A stretch of 64,000 bases of DNA from Bacteroides caecimuris (GTDB lineage: Bacteria > Bacteroidota > Bacteroidia > Bacteroidales > Bacteroidaceae): positions 930,001 to 994,000 of the forward strand of contig NZ_CP015401.2 of assembly GCF_001688725.2 (NCBI RefSeq). The letters run 5' to 3'. Positions 18,530-26,863 of this stretch are shown piece by piece. The notes under the pieces are model-generated. The model did not search any database. It saw nothing but the letters and a program-made list of their open reading frames with translations, and was not told where the DNA came from. Positions within the stretch are counted from its first letter, which is position 1; the number at the start of each line of letters is the position of its first letter. The translations under genes were made by a program, and so were the position numbers.

Positions 18530-20840
18530 TGTTATATTTCTTCCTTTCTTCTTTTGCCAGCCGGATTATCTCCGAACCCTTATCCAGCACAGCTTTTATA
18601 GCATTACCAATTGTTTTTTCGTCAGGCGTGCCATCGCTATGAAGCAATTTTTTGTATAGTTCCCTTAACGGCTGGTCGGCACGGAGTATCTCCCACGAGC
18701 TGCGCAGGTGGTGTGTAAGGGCGTCCAGCTCCTGAAGGTCTTTCCGTTGTTTCGCCTCCCGAACCGCCTGCATTTCCTTCTCGGTTTCCGTAATCAGTTT
18801 CTCCAGCATGACGGATTCATTGCCGTAGGATAGCAGGGATGTGAAATCCGGCTTTTCATTTTGTGCCGCATTCATGGCACATTTATTTGAAATCTCCATC
18901 AGTTCAGATATAGAGAACGGCTTGAACAGGCATTCTGTGAATCCATGTTCTATAAGTTCCTCTTTGCCGCAACTGCCCGAAGCGGTTGTCACGACTACCG
19001 GGATATCCCTTGAATTGCCAACGTTGGAAGTGCGCAACAGTTCCAGCAACTCGAAACCGTTTATATCCGGCATATTCAGATCCGTCAGAAGAAGGCTGTA
19101 TTCCTTTTTTCGTATCAGTTCCATCAGTTCCGCAGCATCGGTACAGGTATCGCAGTGTATCCCTTCCTGTGCATACATTTCTTTCAGCATCAGGAGCAGC
19201 ACTTCGTCATTGTCGATGGCAACCACATCGTGGAATGTATGGTTATGATGAACCTGTGCTTGATTTATCCGTTCCGGAATTTCCTCGGCTGTCTGCATGG
19301 GGATTTCCACAGTTAAACAGCTGCCTTTGCCTTTTTCGCTCTCCAGCCGGATTGTGCCGCCGAGCATTGTCACGATACGCTGCACGATGGACAATCCCAG
19401 CCCGAAGCCGTCTTTTGCAGCGGCGTTTGACAGACGTTCAAATGCACCGAATATACGTTGTTGCTCCTCTTCGGTCATGCCCGTCCCCGTATCTTCGACG
19501 ATAAGTGTCAGCATCCCGTTAGTGTAATCCGTTGTCAGAGATACGCTGCCGTTCTCCGTGAACTTGATGGCGTTGGACAACAGATTATTTCCGATTTGCA
19601 GGATGCGTTCCTTATCAGTCAAAACAACCGTATCAGTTTGATTAATTATGGTAAGAGCCAGCCCCTTGTTCATAGCGGTTGGCATAAACTCCGTTTCAAG
19701 GATGTGCGTGATTGCCGAAATTTGGCAAGGAGAGAAATTCGGCTGCTCCTTGCCGTTGTCCAAGCGGAAGAAACTTAGCAGCGTATTGAGCATTTCACGC
19801 ATACGCTCAGAAGATTGCCGGATGTTTTGGATATACGCCCCGATTTTATCAACATCGCAATCTTTTTGCATCAGTCCGGCATAACCCGTTATTGCCGTCA
19901 GAGGCGTGCGCAATTCATGGGTGATGGTATGAACGGCTTTCTTGCGGGAAGCAATCAGTGCCTCGTTCTGTTCAACAGACTGTTGAAGTTGTCCGATTAA
20001 ATCCGATGTTTTCAGTCGGTATCGTTTGATTCGGATGGCATCCCTATGTATAATTATGAACAATACGAGCAATAACAGAAGTATGGATAATGCCAGACTG
20101 CCAATTTGCCTGAACGACTTCTTACGCATGGTGGCTATCTCGGTTTCTCGTTCTTTCAGGTCGGTCTGAACATTGTTGTCGATATGACGGATAAGCCTAC
20201 GTAATTGGCTGTTTAGGGCTGCATTATGTGCGGCAACGCTGTCGGTCTGTTCGCTAAGTATCCGGTTCTGGGCTTTTTGTTTGGCAATCACATCGTTGTT
20301 AAGAGAACAGAGCATCGAGGTTGTTGCCGAGGGTTTTGTTTCCTCCTTTTTGCCGAAGATGCCCAAGAACCCCTTGCGTTTAGTCTTGCGGGGGCTTTCA
20401 TTTGCGCTTTGACGGACTATGAACGGCACTTTATCGGCTATACGCCTATTGAGTGTCCTCTGACGGGAATGTATATCCGCCAGCTCCCTCATCTGTACTT
20501 CTTTGCTTGCCAATATGTCACGGATGCTGTCTATCCCGACACGTTCCGAACTGAACACCTCGCAGAAGACACACAGTGTACTGTCAATTACCATTCTTTG
20601 CTGATGGTATTGTTCTGCATCGCCCTCTTTCCATTCCGATACGGTTTCTCCCAGCAATGACAGCCCTGTAATCCGTATGTTCAGGCGGTTTATGTTTTTT
20701 CGCAACTCGCTTGCCTTACGGTTTTCCTCCTCGGACAGAGCCAATGTGTTTTGTTCGTTATGGTAGGTATAGGCTACCAGCAGTGACAGGATGAATATGG
20801 AAATGTAGCCTGCGGCTACCAGTATGCGGTAGGATTTCAT
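18522..20840 (-). CDS. rteA: RteA, hybrid sensor histidine kinase
   Basis: 772 aa. Two membrane helices (residues 7-26 and about 250-270) enclose a coiled periplasmic sensor region. Then a HisKA domain with the phospho-accepting histidine in TITHELRTPLTAITGYAG, an HATPase (GNNLLSNAIKF, VEDTGTGMTEEEQ, GFGLGLSIVQ), a receiver domain (LLLTDLNMPDINGFELL) and a C-terminal HPt-like helical domain (LDALTHHLRSSWEIL). It is the partner of RteB. In CTnDOT it is cotranscribed with tetQ; here the gene before it is an AraC regulator instead. Confidence 0.95.
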   Translation of the reverse strand: MKSYRILVAAGYISIFILSLLVAYTYHNEQNTLALSEEENRKASELRKNINRLNIRITGLSLLGETVSEWKEGDAEQYHQQRMVIDSTLCVFCEVFSSERVGIDSIRDILASKEVQMRELADIHSRQRTLNRRIADKVPFIVRQSANESPRKTKRKGFLGIFGKKEETKPSATTSMLCSLNNDVIAKQKAQNRILSEQTDSVAAHNAALNSQLRRLIRHIDNNVQTDLKERETEIATMRKKSFRQIGSLALSILLLLLVLFIIIHRDAIRIKRYRLKTSDLIGQLQQSVEQNEALIASRKKAVHTITHELRTPLTAITGYAGLMQKDCDVDKIGAYIQNIRQSSERMREMLNTLLSFFRLDNGKEQPNFSPCQISAITHILETEFMPTAMNKGLALTIINQTDTVVLTDKERILQIGNNLLSNAIKFTENGSVSLTTDYTNGMLTLIVEDTGTGMTEEEQQRIFGAFERLSNAAAKDGFGLGLSIVQRIVTMLGGTIRLESEKGKGSCLTVEIPMQTAEEIPERINQAQVHHNHTFHDVVAIDNDEVLLLMLKEMYAQEGIHCDTCTDAAELMELIRKKEYSLLLTDLNMPDINGFELLELLRTSNVGNSRDIPVVVTTASGSCGKEELIEHGFTECLFKPFSISELMEISNKCAMNAAQNEKPDFTSLLSYGNESVMLEKLITETEKEMQAVREAKQRKDLQELDALTHHLRSSWEILRADQPLRELYKKLLHSDGTPDEKTIGNAIKAVLDKGSEIIRLAKEERKKYNNG

Positions 20841-20932
20841 AAGCCGTATATATAATGATTGCGAAACTTCTCATTTGTCAGGAATATGCGTGCCGCTATA
20901 GCCGCACCTTCCAAATCTTGCCGGAAACGTGC

Positions 20933-21799
20933 TCATGATTCACTGTTCCAGTATTTCATCCTTCTCTCGCACCATTCCTCATATCCCTCTTTTTTCAGTT
21001 CTCCAGGTGTCTTGAGAACCTGCTGGTTGCAGAAGTCGGAAAAATTACTTGCAGAGAGGAACCGGTTGCGTTCAGCCACTTCCTTCAGGGCAAGTTCCGG
21101 ACGGTACGAAAGATCTTCTTTTATACGGCTTATGCGCTCCTGCCGGAGCCAGTCGGTCGCGGAACAGCCGTAATATTCTTCAAAACGGCTTCGGAAATGG
21201 GAATAGCTCATGCCACACATCCCTGCCAGCTCCTCTGCTGTAAAGGTGTGCCACTTATACATCTTCACTTTCAGGCGGAAGACCGCTTTTTCCAGTTCTT
21301 TCAGACGGCTTTCCGCATATTGCATTTCAGATCCCTTCAGAGGGCTGGAGATATGGCGGAGGGTGTCACGGCGCGCCCTGAAAAAGTAGTCGCACACCCG
21401 GTTGGTCACACAGTTAAGATAGGAGCGTCCCCTCATGCAGCGGAGCAGGTCGCAGAAAAACATCAGTTCCGGTGTCCGGCACTCCGTTTCATAGACGGCT
21501 ACGAGGTCATTGCACAGGTAGCAGAATGCAAAATCTTCAGGCGAGCATGCCACAAGAGCCATGTAAGGCTTATAGTCACGCATTTTCAATGTAGGCTGGA
21601 CAGGAACGGATTTGAACGTGCCGACAATCAGGCGCAGCACCTCTGCATCATGGGCGAAACTCTCCATTTCGCGTACCATACGGCTTACGGAGTAGCGTTT
21701 CTTTACAAGCTCTTCCGCCTTGTCTGCTATGCTGTGCAGGCTTACGGAGTGTATGGGATATATATCGGCTGTGTGCCGTAGCAGGGCTGTCAATCTCAT
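20933..21799 (-). CDS. AraC-family regulator
   Basis: 288 aa from the ATG at 21799 (MRLTALLRHTADIYP); the open frame continues 41 codons further upstream but that stretch looks non-coding. C-terminal double helix-turn-helix of AraC type: FTAEELAGMCGMSYSHFRSRFEEYYG and LKEVAERNRFLSASNFSDFCNQ. The N-terminal 190 residues are cysteine-rich and not recognised. It lies between the cassette array and rteA on the same strand; ligand and targets unknown. Confidence 0.8.
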   Translation of the reverse strand: MRLTALLRHTADIYPIHSVSLHSIADKAEELVKKRYSVSRMVREMESFAHDAEVLRLIVGTFKSVPVQPTLKMRDYKPYMALVACSPEDFAFCYLCNDLVAVYETECRTPELMFFCDLLRCMRGRSYLNCVTNRVCDYFFRARRDTLRHISSPLKGSEMQYAESRLKELEKAVFRLKVKMYKWHTFTAEELAGMCGMSYSHFRSRFEEYYGCSATDWLRQERISRIKEDLSYRPELALKEVAERNRFLSASNFSDFCNQQVLKTPGELKKEGYEEWCERRMKYWNSES

Positions 21800-21875
21800 T
21801 ATGTTGTTTTTGCGGCAAATATCGGGTTTATAAAGTAACAAGCAGTTCCAAATCTTGCCGAAAATCCCAACACGG

Positions 21876-22250
21876 TCATATTTTTCCTTGCCGTTGCAAC
21901 GCTTCCAAGAAAAAAACGGCAATGGTAGACACTACATACAGCGCAAGAACCCATGCACCGGATTTGCGTTGCACCGGACTTTCATCGTCATACCTGGCTA
22001 TAATCCTGTCATAACGTTTCCTGAAAAAGAACCGCCAGCTCAACAAGGCAATAATGCCGCCCTCGATAATATAATACTGAATATCGGAGGGATATGCGAC
22101 AATGCCGTATCGGGTCAGCATCCCCCATACGGTCAATACGTTGGTACTCAGTATGACCGAGAACATAAGCATCCCCATAAACACGGCTCCTTCCGCCAGA
22201 GAGGAATGGAGCCATAGTCTATAAAACCGATAATACAGATAATCTATCAT
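21876..22250 (-). CDS. Small membrane protein, unknown
   Basis: 124 aa with three predicted membrane helices (GAVFMGMLMFSVILSTNVLTV, IIEGGIIALLSWRFFF, AWVLALYVVSTIAVFFLEAL) and a charged loop. AAGGAT precedes the ATG. It lies past the last repeat of the cassette array, before the AraC gene. Size and topology are like the membrane proteins in the array, so an immunity role is possible but unproven. Confidence 0.6.
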   Translation of the reverse strand: MIDYLYYRFYRLWLHSSLAEGAVFMGMLMFSVILSTNVLTVWGMLTRYGIVAYPSDIQYYIIEGGIIALLSWRFFFRKRYDRIIARYDDESPVQRKSGAWVLALYVVSTIAVFFLEALQRQGKI

Positions 22251-22280
22251 ATCCTTCGGGTAACTATATCATGTTGAATA

Positions 22281-22787
22281 TCACTTGGTCATTCCTGTAA
22301 GAAACTCCTGCGGATGCTGTTTGATGTATGTGCCTATCATCGTGTAGAGTTGCCGGTCATTCTTCATCAAGGCATAGTACTCATCATCGAAGGTATCAAA
22401 GAGCTTCTCTTTATAGCCGTGGGCGAATCCTTCCTTCGTTCCGTCCCATACCGATTGCAGTTCATCACGGTTGGCGGCATATTGGTCGTTGGCTCGTTTC
22501 ACGACATCAGCGATCCGGTCTGCTCCGAGCTTGACAAAGGTGTCCTCGGCTTTTTGCGCACGTTCGCCACCGGAATTGTAGTAGTATTGGTTGAAACCGC
22601 CGTTGATGACTTCCGCGTGCAGTTCCACCGCGCACATTATGCTGTCGAACACTTCGCTCTCCATATCGCTTGCCAGCTCTCCGTCAATGTATTTCCGGCA
22701 GAGTTTATCGGCAGGAAGACGCTCTATCAACTCTTCCGTTATCTGTTCGGAGCATCTTATCCTAAACAGTTTCTTTATCCATTGCAT
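22281..22787 (-). CDS. DMP19/DUF4375-family protein, likely immunity protein
   Basis: 168 aa, cytosolic, helical. The motif EVINGGFNQYYYNSGGERAQKAEDTF is the hallmark of the DMP19 (DUF4375) family, which is common in toxin-immunity loci. It lies 17 bp after the lipoprotein gene with no repeat between them, so the distal end of the array seems to have lost its spacer repeats. Assignment to the family is strong; the toxin it might block is unknown. Confidence 0.8.
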   Translation of the reverse strand: MQWIKKLFRIRCSEQITEELIERLPADKLCRKYIDGELASDMESEVFDSIMCAVELHAEVINGGFNQYYYNSGGERAQKAEDTFVKLGADRIADVVKRANDQYAANRDELQSVWDGTKEGFAHGYKEKLFDTFDDEYYALMKNDRQLYTMIGTYIKQHPQEFLTGMTK

Positions 22788-22804
22788 GATTTCGGTTTTT
22801 ATTA

Positions 22805-23524
22805 TTACTTGAACATATTTTTTTCATTACCGTGTAAGACATATTCCGGCCTTTTATCAAGCAATATGAACTGCGGCAACTGTTGCGCCCGCTTCCACAT
22901 TGCCGGATTGTACGACCATAACACGGGAAGTTCCACTGGAGAATGCTGGAAGAAGTAACGCTTTGTTTCAAGACTTGGTAATATGGATATTATTGCTCCG
23001 TTGCCTTCCATACTCGGATGATAGCAGAAACGGAAACTCATATAGGCATATCCGGGGCTTCCTTTCCGGGCGTCAATTTCAAGAGACTCCACAATCGTGT
23101 CCTCTTGTGTTTCCTCACTGTCGCTACGCTCGTCTGCTTCGGGAAGACCGCTGTCGTTGTCAAGATTTAGTTCCGGGAAATTCAATATCCCATCCACGGT
23201 TGAAAGCATGACACAGGCATTATACCGCTCATGCTTCCTTATGGATTGATCCGGTACTGTGACGCGGAGCAGAACCCAGCAGGAATCCTCCTCAATCAAA
23301 GCTTTCTCTATAGCAAATCTGACCTGCGGACGTTCCAAAGGACGCAATTTTCCGTGAATGATTCGATAAGCCCTGTCACAGCCTGAATTGTTCACTTCAC
23401 TCAGACAAATCCGTGAATCCTGAGCAGCACCGGTTTTGCGGATTGTGGCACATCCCGCAAATGCCAACGATAATGCCGACATCATGGTCAGCAATATTAT
23501 ATTTCTAAAATGATTGTTATTCAT
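22805..23524 (-). CDS. Lipoprotein of unknown function at the distal end of the array
   Basis: 239 aa. Signal peptide with lipobox (LSLAFAGC), then a beta-rich domain, an acidic linker (EADERSDSEETQEDT) and a further beta-rich domain. Not recognised. It begins 5 bp after repeat R1 in gene direction but has no repeat of its own at its 3' end, so it is not a complete cassette by the rule seen elsewhere. A periplasmic immunity role is an inference from context. Confidence 0.6.
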   Translation of the reverse strand: MNNNHFRNIILLTMMSALSLAFAGCATIRKTGAAQDSRICLSEVNNSGCDRAYRIIHGKLRPLERPQVRFAIEKALIEEDSCWVLLRVTVPDQSIRKHERYNACVMLSTVDGILNFPELNLDNDSGLPEADERSDSEETQEDTIVESLEIDARKGSPGYAYMSFRFCYHPSMEGNGAIISILPSLETKRYFFQHSPVELPVLWSYNPAMWKRAQQLPQFILLDKRPEYVLHGNEKNMFK

Positions 23525-23528
23525 TGTT

Positions 23529-23570
23529 TAATGGTTAGCAGGGAGCATCGTCAGATGCTATCTTTCGTTG
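23529..23570 (-). repeat. Cassette repeat R1 (stem type C)
   Basis: TAATGGTTAGCAGGGAGCAT with inner arms GCATC/GATGC. Last repeat at the distal end of the array. The gene at 23551 ends inside it. Confidence 0.8.
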
Positions 23571-24018
23571 TTTCTAATATATTTACAAATTCCAATCCGG
23601 TGAATAAACACCCAATCCCAATAAGGGGATAAACAATACCACATAAGACTGCAAGCATATTCAATCCTCGTTCATCTCCCGTGAAGCCGTCTAAACAAAC
23701 AGCTTGCAATATGAAGTTTGTAATTTGCCAATCCAATAAACTTTGGTCTATACAGATAAAGGCAAGCCACAAAAAGATAGAGCAACATTCCAAGCCCAAC
23801 AATAACATTATGGTTTTAGGTTGCATTGCATATAGTTTATAGACCTTGTAGATTACCAGTATATCTATGATTACAAGCATACCCAAAAGACAATATTCCA
23901 TAATGCCATATATACCGAACAGACGACCAAAGCCTAAGCCACCACAAAATAATGTAATGGCTATCAGCAAAGCACTGAAAGCTGTCAATAATACTATGGA
24001 TTGAACTGTTTTATTCAT
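23551..24018 (-). CDS. Four-helix membrane protein, putative immunity
   Basis: 155 aa from the ATG at 24018; a longer frame starts at a GTG inside repeat R2 and would add repeat-encoded residues. Four membrane helices, the first at residues 5-27. Its last residues TTKDSI are encoded by repeat R1, and the same six residues end the unrelated 110-aa protein at 24511 for the same reason. Cassette tags do not match here, so it may be a rearranged cassette. Not recognised by family. Confidence 0.6.
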   Translation of the reverse strand: MNKTVQSIVLLTAFSALLIAITLFCGGLGFGRLFGIYGIMEYCLLGMLVIIDILVIYKVYKLYAMQPKTIMLLLGLECCSIFLWLAFICIDQSLLDWQITNFILQAVCLDGFTGDERGLNMLAVLCGIVYPLIGIGCLFTGLEFVNILETTKDSI

Positions 24019-24032
24019 CTCACTATTGTTAG

Positions 24033-24078
24033 TAATGGGATAGCGTGGAATGCTGGTAGGCGTTATCACGCTTTGTTA
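24033..24078 (-). repeat. Cassette repeat R2 (stem type B)
   Basis: Core GGTAGGCGTTATCACGC. The same as R10, including about 12 bp beyond it (TAAACTCAATTTAC). Confidence 0.85.
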
Positions 24079-24088
24079 TAAACTCAAT

Positions 24089-24466
24089 TTACCTATTGGT
24101 ATAATAGTCTTTAAGTAGAAGCGGGAGAAAAAGCCAACCTACTATGCCTATTATAGAGATAGCAACAAAAAACCAATTCTTCCTGTTGGTGTTATTGTTC
24201 CTGTAATGGTTGTCCCATCTTCGGTATCTTTTTGTATCATCCCAAAATACGATTTCATTTATAAGCATAAATAAGATGGAAACAGATAGGAAAGCAACGT
24301 ATTTGGCTTCATGAACAAAATGGATTGGTGCTATCAGTGCCATTATCAATGCAATAAATGGGAGATGGAAAAACAAAAAGCCAATGTTATTTCCAGCTCT
24401 ACCATATCCAAGTAATCCCCAGAAGAAATACCTAATTGTAAAATACCAATAAATATACCAGTTCAT
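24089..24466 (-). CDS. Membrane protein, putative immunity
   Basis: 125 aa from ATG 24466 (MNWYIYWYFTIRYFFWG); the longer frame is made of repeat R3 sequence. Three or four membrane helices, one positively charged loop (KRYRRWDNHYRNNNTNRKNW). Its 3' end shares repeat and flanking bases with the 28720 cassette while its 5' tag does not match, which suggests a hybrid produced by recombination. Family unknown. Confidence 0.55.
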   Translation of the reverse strand: MNWYIYWYFTIRYFFWGLLGYGRAGNNIGFLFFHLPFIALIMALIAPIHFVHEAKYVAFLSVSILFMLINEIVFWDDTKRYRRWDNHYRNNNTNRKNWFFVAISIIGIVGWLFLPLLLKDYYTNR

Positions 24467-24488
24467 AATGTCAATTTCAAATTGATGA

Positions 24489-24533
24489 TAATGGTTAGAA
24501 AGGAGCATCGTCAGATGCTATCTTTCGTCGTTA
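24489..24533 (-). repeat. Cassette repeat R3 (stem type C)
   Basis: Arms GCATC/GATGC and AAAG/CTTT; ends CGTTATATG. Belongs to the 24511 cassette. Confidence 0.9.
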
Positions 24534-24843
24534 TATGTATTTCTTGAATATCACTGGCTACTATCATTCCATTCATACCAACAGATGAATCTATATGAAT
24601 GAACTTCAAAGTATCTTTTGATTGATAATTCTTCACCCAACTATACTCGCCAATCAGATAGGCTGGTATGTTGGCGTTCGTGAAGATATTGAGTTCAAAT
24701 ATAACATTTTGAATATCAAAAGAAGATAATTCCCACCATTCAACACCTTTACAAACCAAACGAATGTTTGATATAGTAAAGATTAGTGTTGCATCATCTT
24801 TTTGGTATGCAATTGATGTTATTTCTTTATCGTGATATTCCAT
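24511..24843 (-). CDS. Putative immunity protein, 110 aa, copy 1 of 3
   Basis: Small beta-rich, cytosolic protein (FTISNIRLVCKGVEWWELSSF, IPAYLIGEYSWVK). Not recognised. Identical proteins are encoded at 31006-31338 and 34391-34723. Stop codon lies within its own repeat R3, which supplies the C-terminal TTKDSI. Matched tags: TTATATGTA at the start and TACATATAA before the repeat. Confidence 0.75.
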   Translation of the reverse strand: MEYHDKEITSIAYQKDDATLIFTISNIRLVCKGVEWWELSSFDIQNVIFELNIFTNANIPAYLIGEYSWVKNYQSKDTLKFIHIDSSVGMNGMIVASDIQEIHITTKDSI

Positions 24844-24854
24844 ACTGTTACATA

Positions 24855-24899
24855 TAATGGTTAGAAAGGAGCATCGTCAGATGCTATCTTTCGTCGTTA
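24855..24899 (-). repeat. Cassette repeat R4 (stem type C)
   Basis: Same stem as R3. Ends CGTTAGATAC, the tag of the 24884 cassette. Confidence 0.9.
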
Positions 24900-25348
24900 G
24901 ATACTGATTTTATAGTTTCAAGAATATTGCCCGATACAATATTTTGAATACCACTGAATATATCACTGCCATAATAATAAACAAGATTGTCGTAATCAGC
25001 CCACACTTGTTCTTGTTCATCTAACCACACAATCAAATAGCCGGGATGAATGTCTGCTAAATAGATAACCTTATTGACCCCTAACTTCAAAGCCACTTTT
25101 TGCATAGCTTCCGGGCGGTATTTCTTTATTTTCTTGACATCAAAATAAAGAATATCAGATTGGTTCAGCTCTAATTTCATGTTATAGAATAGAGCAATCT
25201 TGCTTATAATACTTTCATTCAAAGGATAATCAAACTTAGAGTAGGATTGTCTTAACTTGTCTATGTAAGAATCCTGCATCATTTGAAAATTAAATTCGTC
25301 CCAATGGTTATGAACAAGTATTTCCTTTATTGCAGTAGGTATAATCAT
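24884..25348 (-). CDS. Putative immunity protein (possibly SUKH-3-like)
   Basis: 154 aa, cytosolic. The end ADIHPGYLIVWLDEQEQVWA, then DIFSGIQNIVSG, has the pattern of SUKH-3/YwqJ-type immunity proteins (a conserved hydrophobic strand, DE turn, then a glycine-containing helix), but the match is by eye only. The stop codon lies in repeat R4, in a different frame from the 110-aa gene, giving the tail NDER. Tags match: GTATCTAA/TTAGATAC. Confidence 0.6.
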   Translation of the reverse strand: MIIPTAIKEILVHNHWDEFNFQMMQDSYIDKLRQSYSKFDYPLNESIISKIALFYNMKLELNQSDILYFDVKKIKKYRPEAMQKVALKLGVNKVIYLADIHPGYLIVWLDEQEQVWADYDNLVYYYGSDIFSGIQNIVSGNILETIKSVSNDER

Positions 25349-25361
25349 TTCTAATTGTATC

Positions 25362-25376
25362 TAATGGGTTGCAACT
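25362..25376 (-). repeat. Reduced cassette repeat R5
   Basis: Only TAATGGGTTGCAAC remains; the whole hairpin (about 30-35 bp) is missing. The cassettes at 24884 and 25375 are thus separated by 26 bp instead of about 60. Confidence 0.6.
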
Positions 25377-25968
25377 AATTGTTTTCAGCACTTAGTTGTT
25401 TGTTAGTCATTCTCATTATTACTTCTTGTGCCTTCTTCTTCCATACTTGATTATTGATTTTCTCTAATCGTATTAAAGCATCATTTTTTTTATTCATTAT
25501 ATATTCAATACAAGCAATATATATTTGATGCAATTCTTGTTGAATAGCCTTTTCTTCGTAGAAAAGCATTATTCTATATAGCTTTTCAAATGATTTTATT
25601 TTATTAAAGAAAGGAATAATATCTTTTTCAATTAAGAAATTTATTCTTTCTTGTAATTCCTTTACATCTACATCTTCATAAAATTCAATGTCGCCATTTT
25701 CTTGAAAGAAATCAGAAATGCTACCTCTCAAACAACAATCTGTATTTTTTACACTTTTACCCTTTGGCACTTTACCCCAACACAAAGCAAAAACATCTGA
25801 AGAATAGATTCCTATCTCCAAAGTATAATATTGCCAATTTTTATCACAATATTTGCCTGGTTCAATTCTGAACATATAAACAAAAGGATCACATTGGCAT
25901 AACCAAGTTAAGCTATTCTTTTTAAAACCTTTTATTTTTATTCCTTTCGATAGTTCTTTGATATACAT
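25375..25968 (-). CDS. DUF4304-like putative immunity protein
   Basis: 197 aa, cytosolic. The N-terminus (KIKGFKKNSLTWLCQCDPFV, YTLEIGIYSSDVFALCWG) has the layout of DUF4304 proteins: GFKK, an aromatic strand, then a long helical tail rich in E and K. The match is by eye. Its cassette has lost its hairpin (R5), so on the model it can no longer be excised alone. Confidence 0.6.
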   Translation of the reverse strand: MYIKELSKGIKIKGFKKNSLTWLCQCDPFVYMFRIEPGKYCDKNWQYYTLEIGIYSSDVFALCWGKVPKGKSVKNTDCCLRGSISDFFQENGDIEFYEDVDVKELQERINFLIEKDIIPFFNKIKSFEKLYRIMLFYEEKAIQQELHQIYIACIEYIMNKKNDALIRLEKINNQVWKKKAQEVIMRMTNKQLSAENN

Positions 25969-25977
25969 ATTGTTTTA

Positions 25978-26024
25978 TAATGGTTTGGTGAGAAACAGCA
26001 TTAGCTGTTATCTCGGCCTTGTTA
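25978..26024 (-). repeat. Cassette repeat R6 (stem type D)
   Basis: AACAGCATTAGCTGTT stem with CGGCC; ends GTTAGTTG, tag of the 26033 cassette. Confidence 0.85.
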
Positions 26025-26032
26025 GTTGCTTA

Positions 26033-26803
26033 CTATATATTCTTAATGATTTCAATGTCTTGAATAGGTATATAACCTATATGGGCATTAAAAATGGAAT
26101 TTATTCTACACCAGCCATTTACTATTTTACTTATAACAACAGGCATTCCAAAACTAACTGCTATGCCATCTTCTCCTTCGGTAATTTTTTCTCCATCAGG
26201 TAAAGAATAAATGTAGGAGCTGCATAGTATGGCACTATCTCCAACTTGTGGCGTAAAATTCGTCCTTTTAGCATTCGGGGGGCTCTGTAATATTATATTA
26301 TACTGAGCTTCCATACATTTCGTAGATAGGAATAGGTATGCTTCAAAACAGTCATTACATTCATTCTCTTCAGGAAAATGCTCTATATGAAAACCCGGAG
26401 TGTCAGCATACAACTTTCCGTGAGTTTCATCTCCTCTATTATATACCCCATATATCAATCGCCCATTAGAATCATAATATGCGATACTGTGCAATGCACC
26501 CCCGTCAGCCCATCGCTTAAATACTTTCCTGATATTGTTATCGCTATCGAAATACATAGTGATCAATATATTGGCATTCTTAATATGACCATCATCTAAG
26601 ATTTTGTATGAATGGATTTGATCAAATTCCATATATTCATCCTCTATTACTTTTCCTAAACTATCTAAAGGAACAAGGTATGCAATTCTCAAAGGCATTT
26701 TGTTTATTGCATCAATCTCTGTTTGAATAGTTTCCTTATAGTTTTGTGCAAAAGCAAAAGGTGAAAGCAAGCATAAAATATAAAGTATTATTATCGTTCT
26801 CAT
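26033..26803 (-). CDS. Secreted protein with SH3-like C-terminus, putative periplasmic immunity
   Basis: 256 aa. Signal peptide (IIILYILCLLSPFAFA then Q). The middle has a MORN-like stretch (DSNGRLIYGVYNRGDETHG) with a cysteine pair (NECNDC). The end (VISKIVNGWCRINSIFNAHIGYIP) looks like a bacterial SH3 domain. Tags match (CAACTAAT/GTTAGTTG). An exported product would fit a toxin acting in the periplasm (inference). Confidence 0.65.
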   Translation of the reverse strand: MRTIIILYILCLLSPFAFAQNYKETIQTEIDAINKMPLRIAYLVPLDSLGKVIEDEYMEFDQIHSYKILDDGHIKNANILITMYFDSDNNIRKVFKRWADGGALHSIAYYDSNGRLIYGVYNRGDETHGKLYADTPGFHIEHFPEENECNDCFEAYLFLSTKCMEAQYNIILQSPPNAKRTNFTPQVGDSAILCSSYIYSLPDGEKITEGEDGIAVSFGMPVVISKIVNGWCRINSIFNAHIGYIPIQDIEIIKNI

Positions 26804-26811
26804 ATTACAAC

Positions 26812-26857
26812 TAATGGTTTAGCGGGGAACGCTGTTTAGCGTTATCCCGGTTTGTTA
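26812..26857 (-). repeat. Cassette repeat R7 (stem type A)
   Basis: AACGCT-GTTT-AGCGTT inside CGGG/CCCG. Repeat and gene are duplicated as R22. Confidence 0.9.
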
Positions 26858-26863
26858 GCAACT

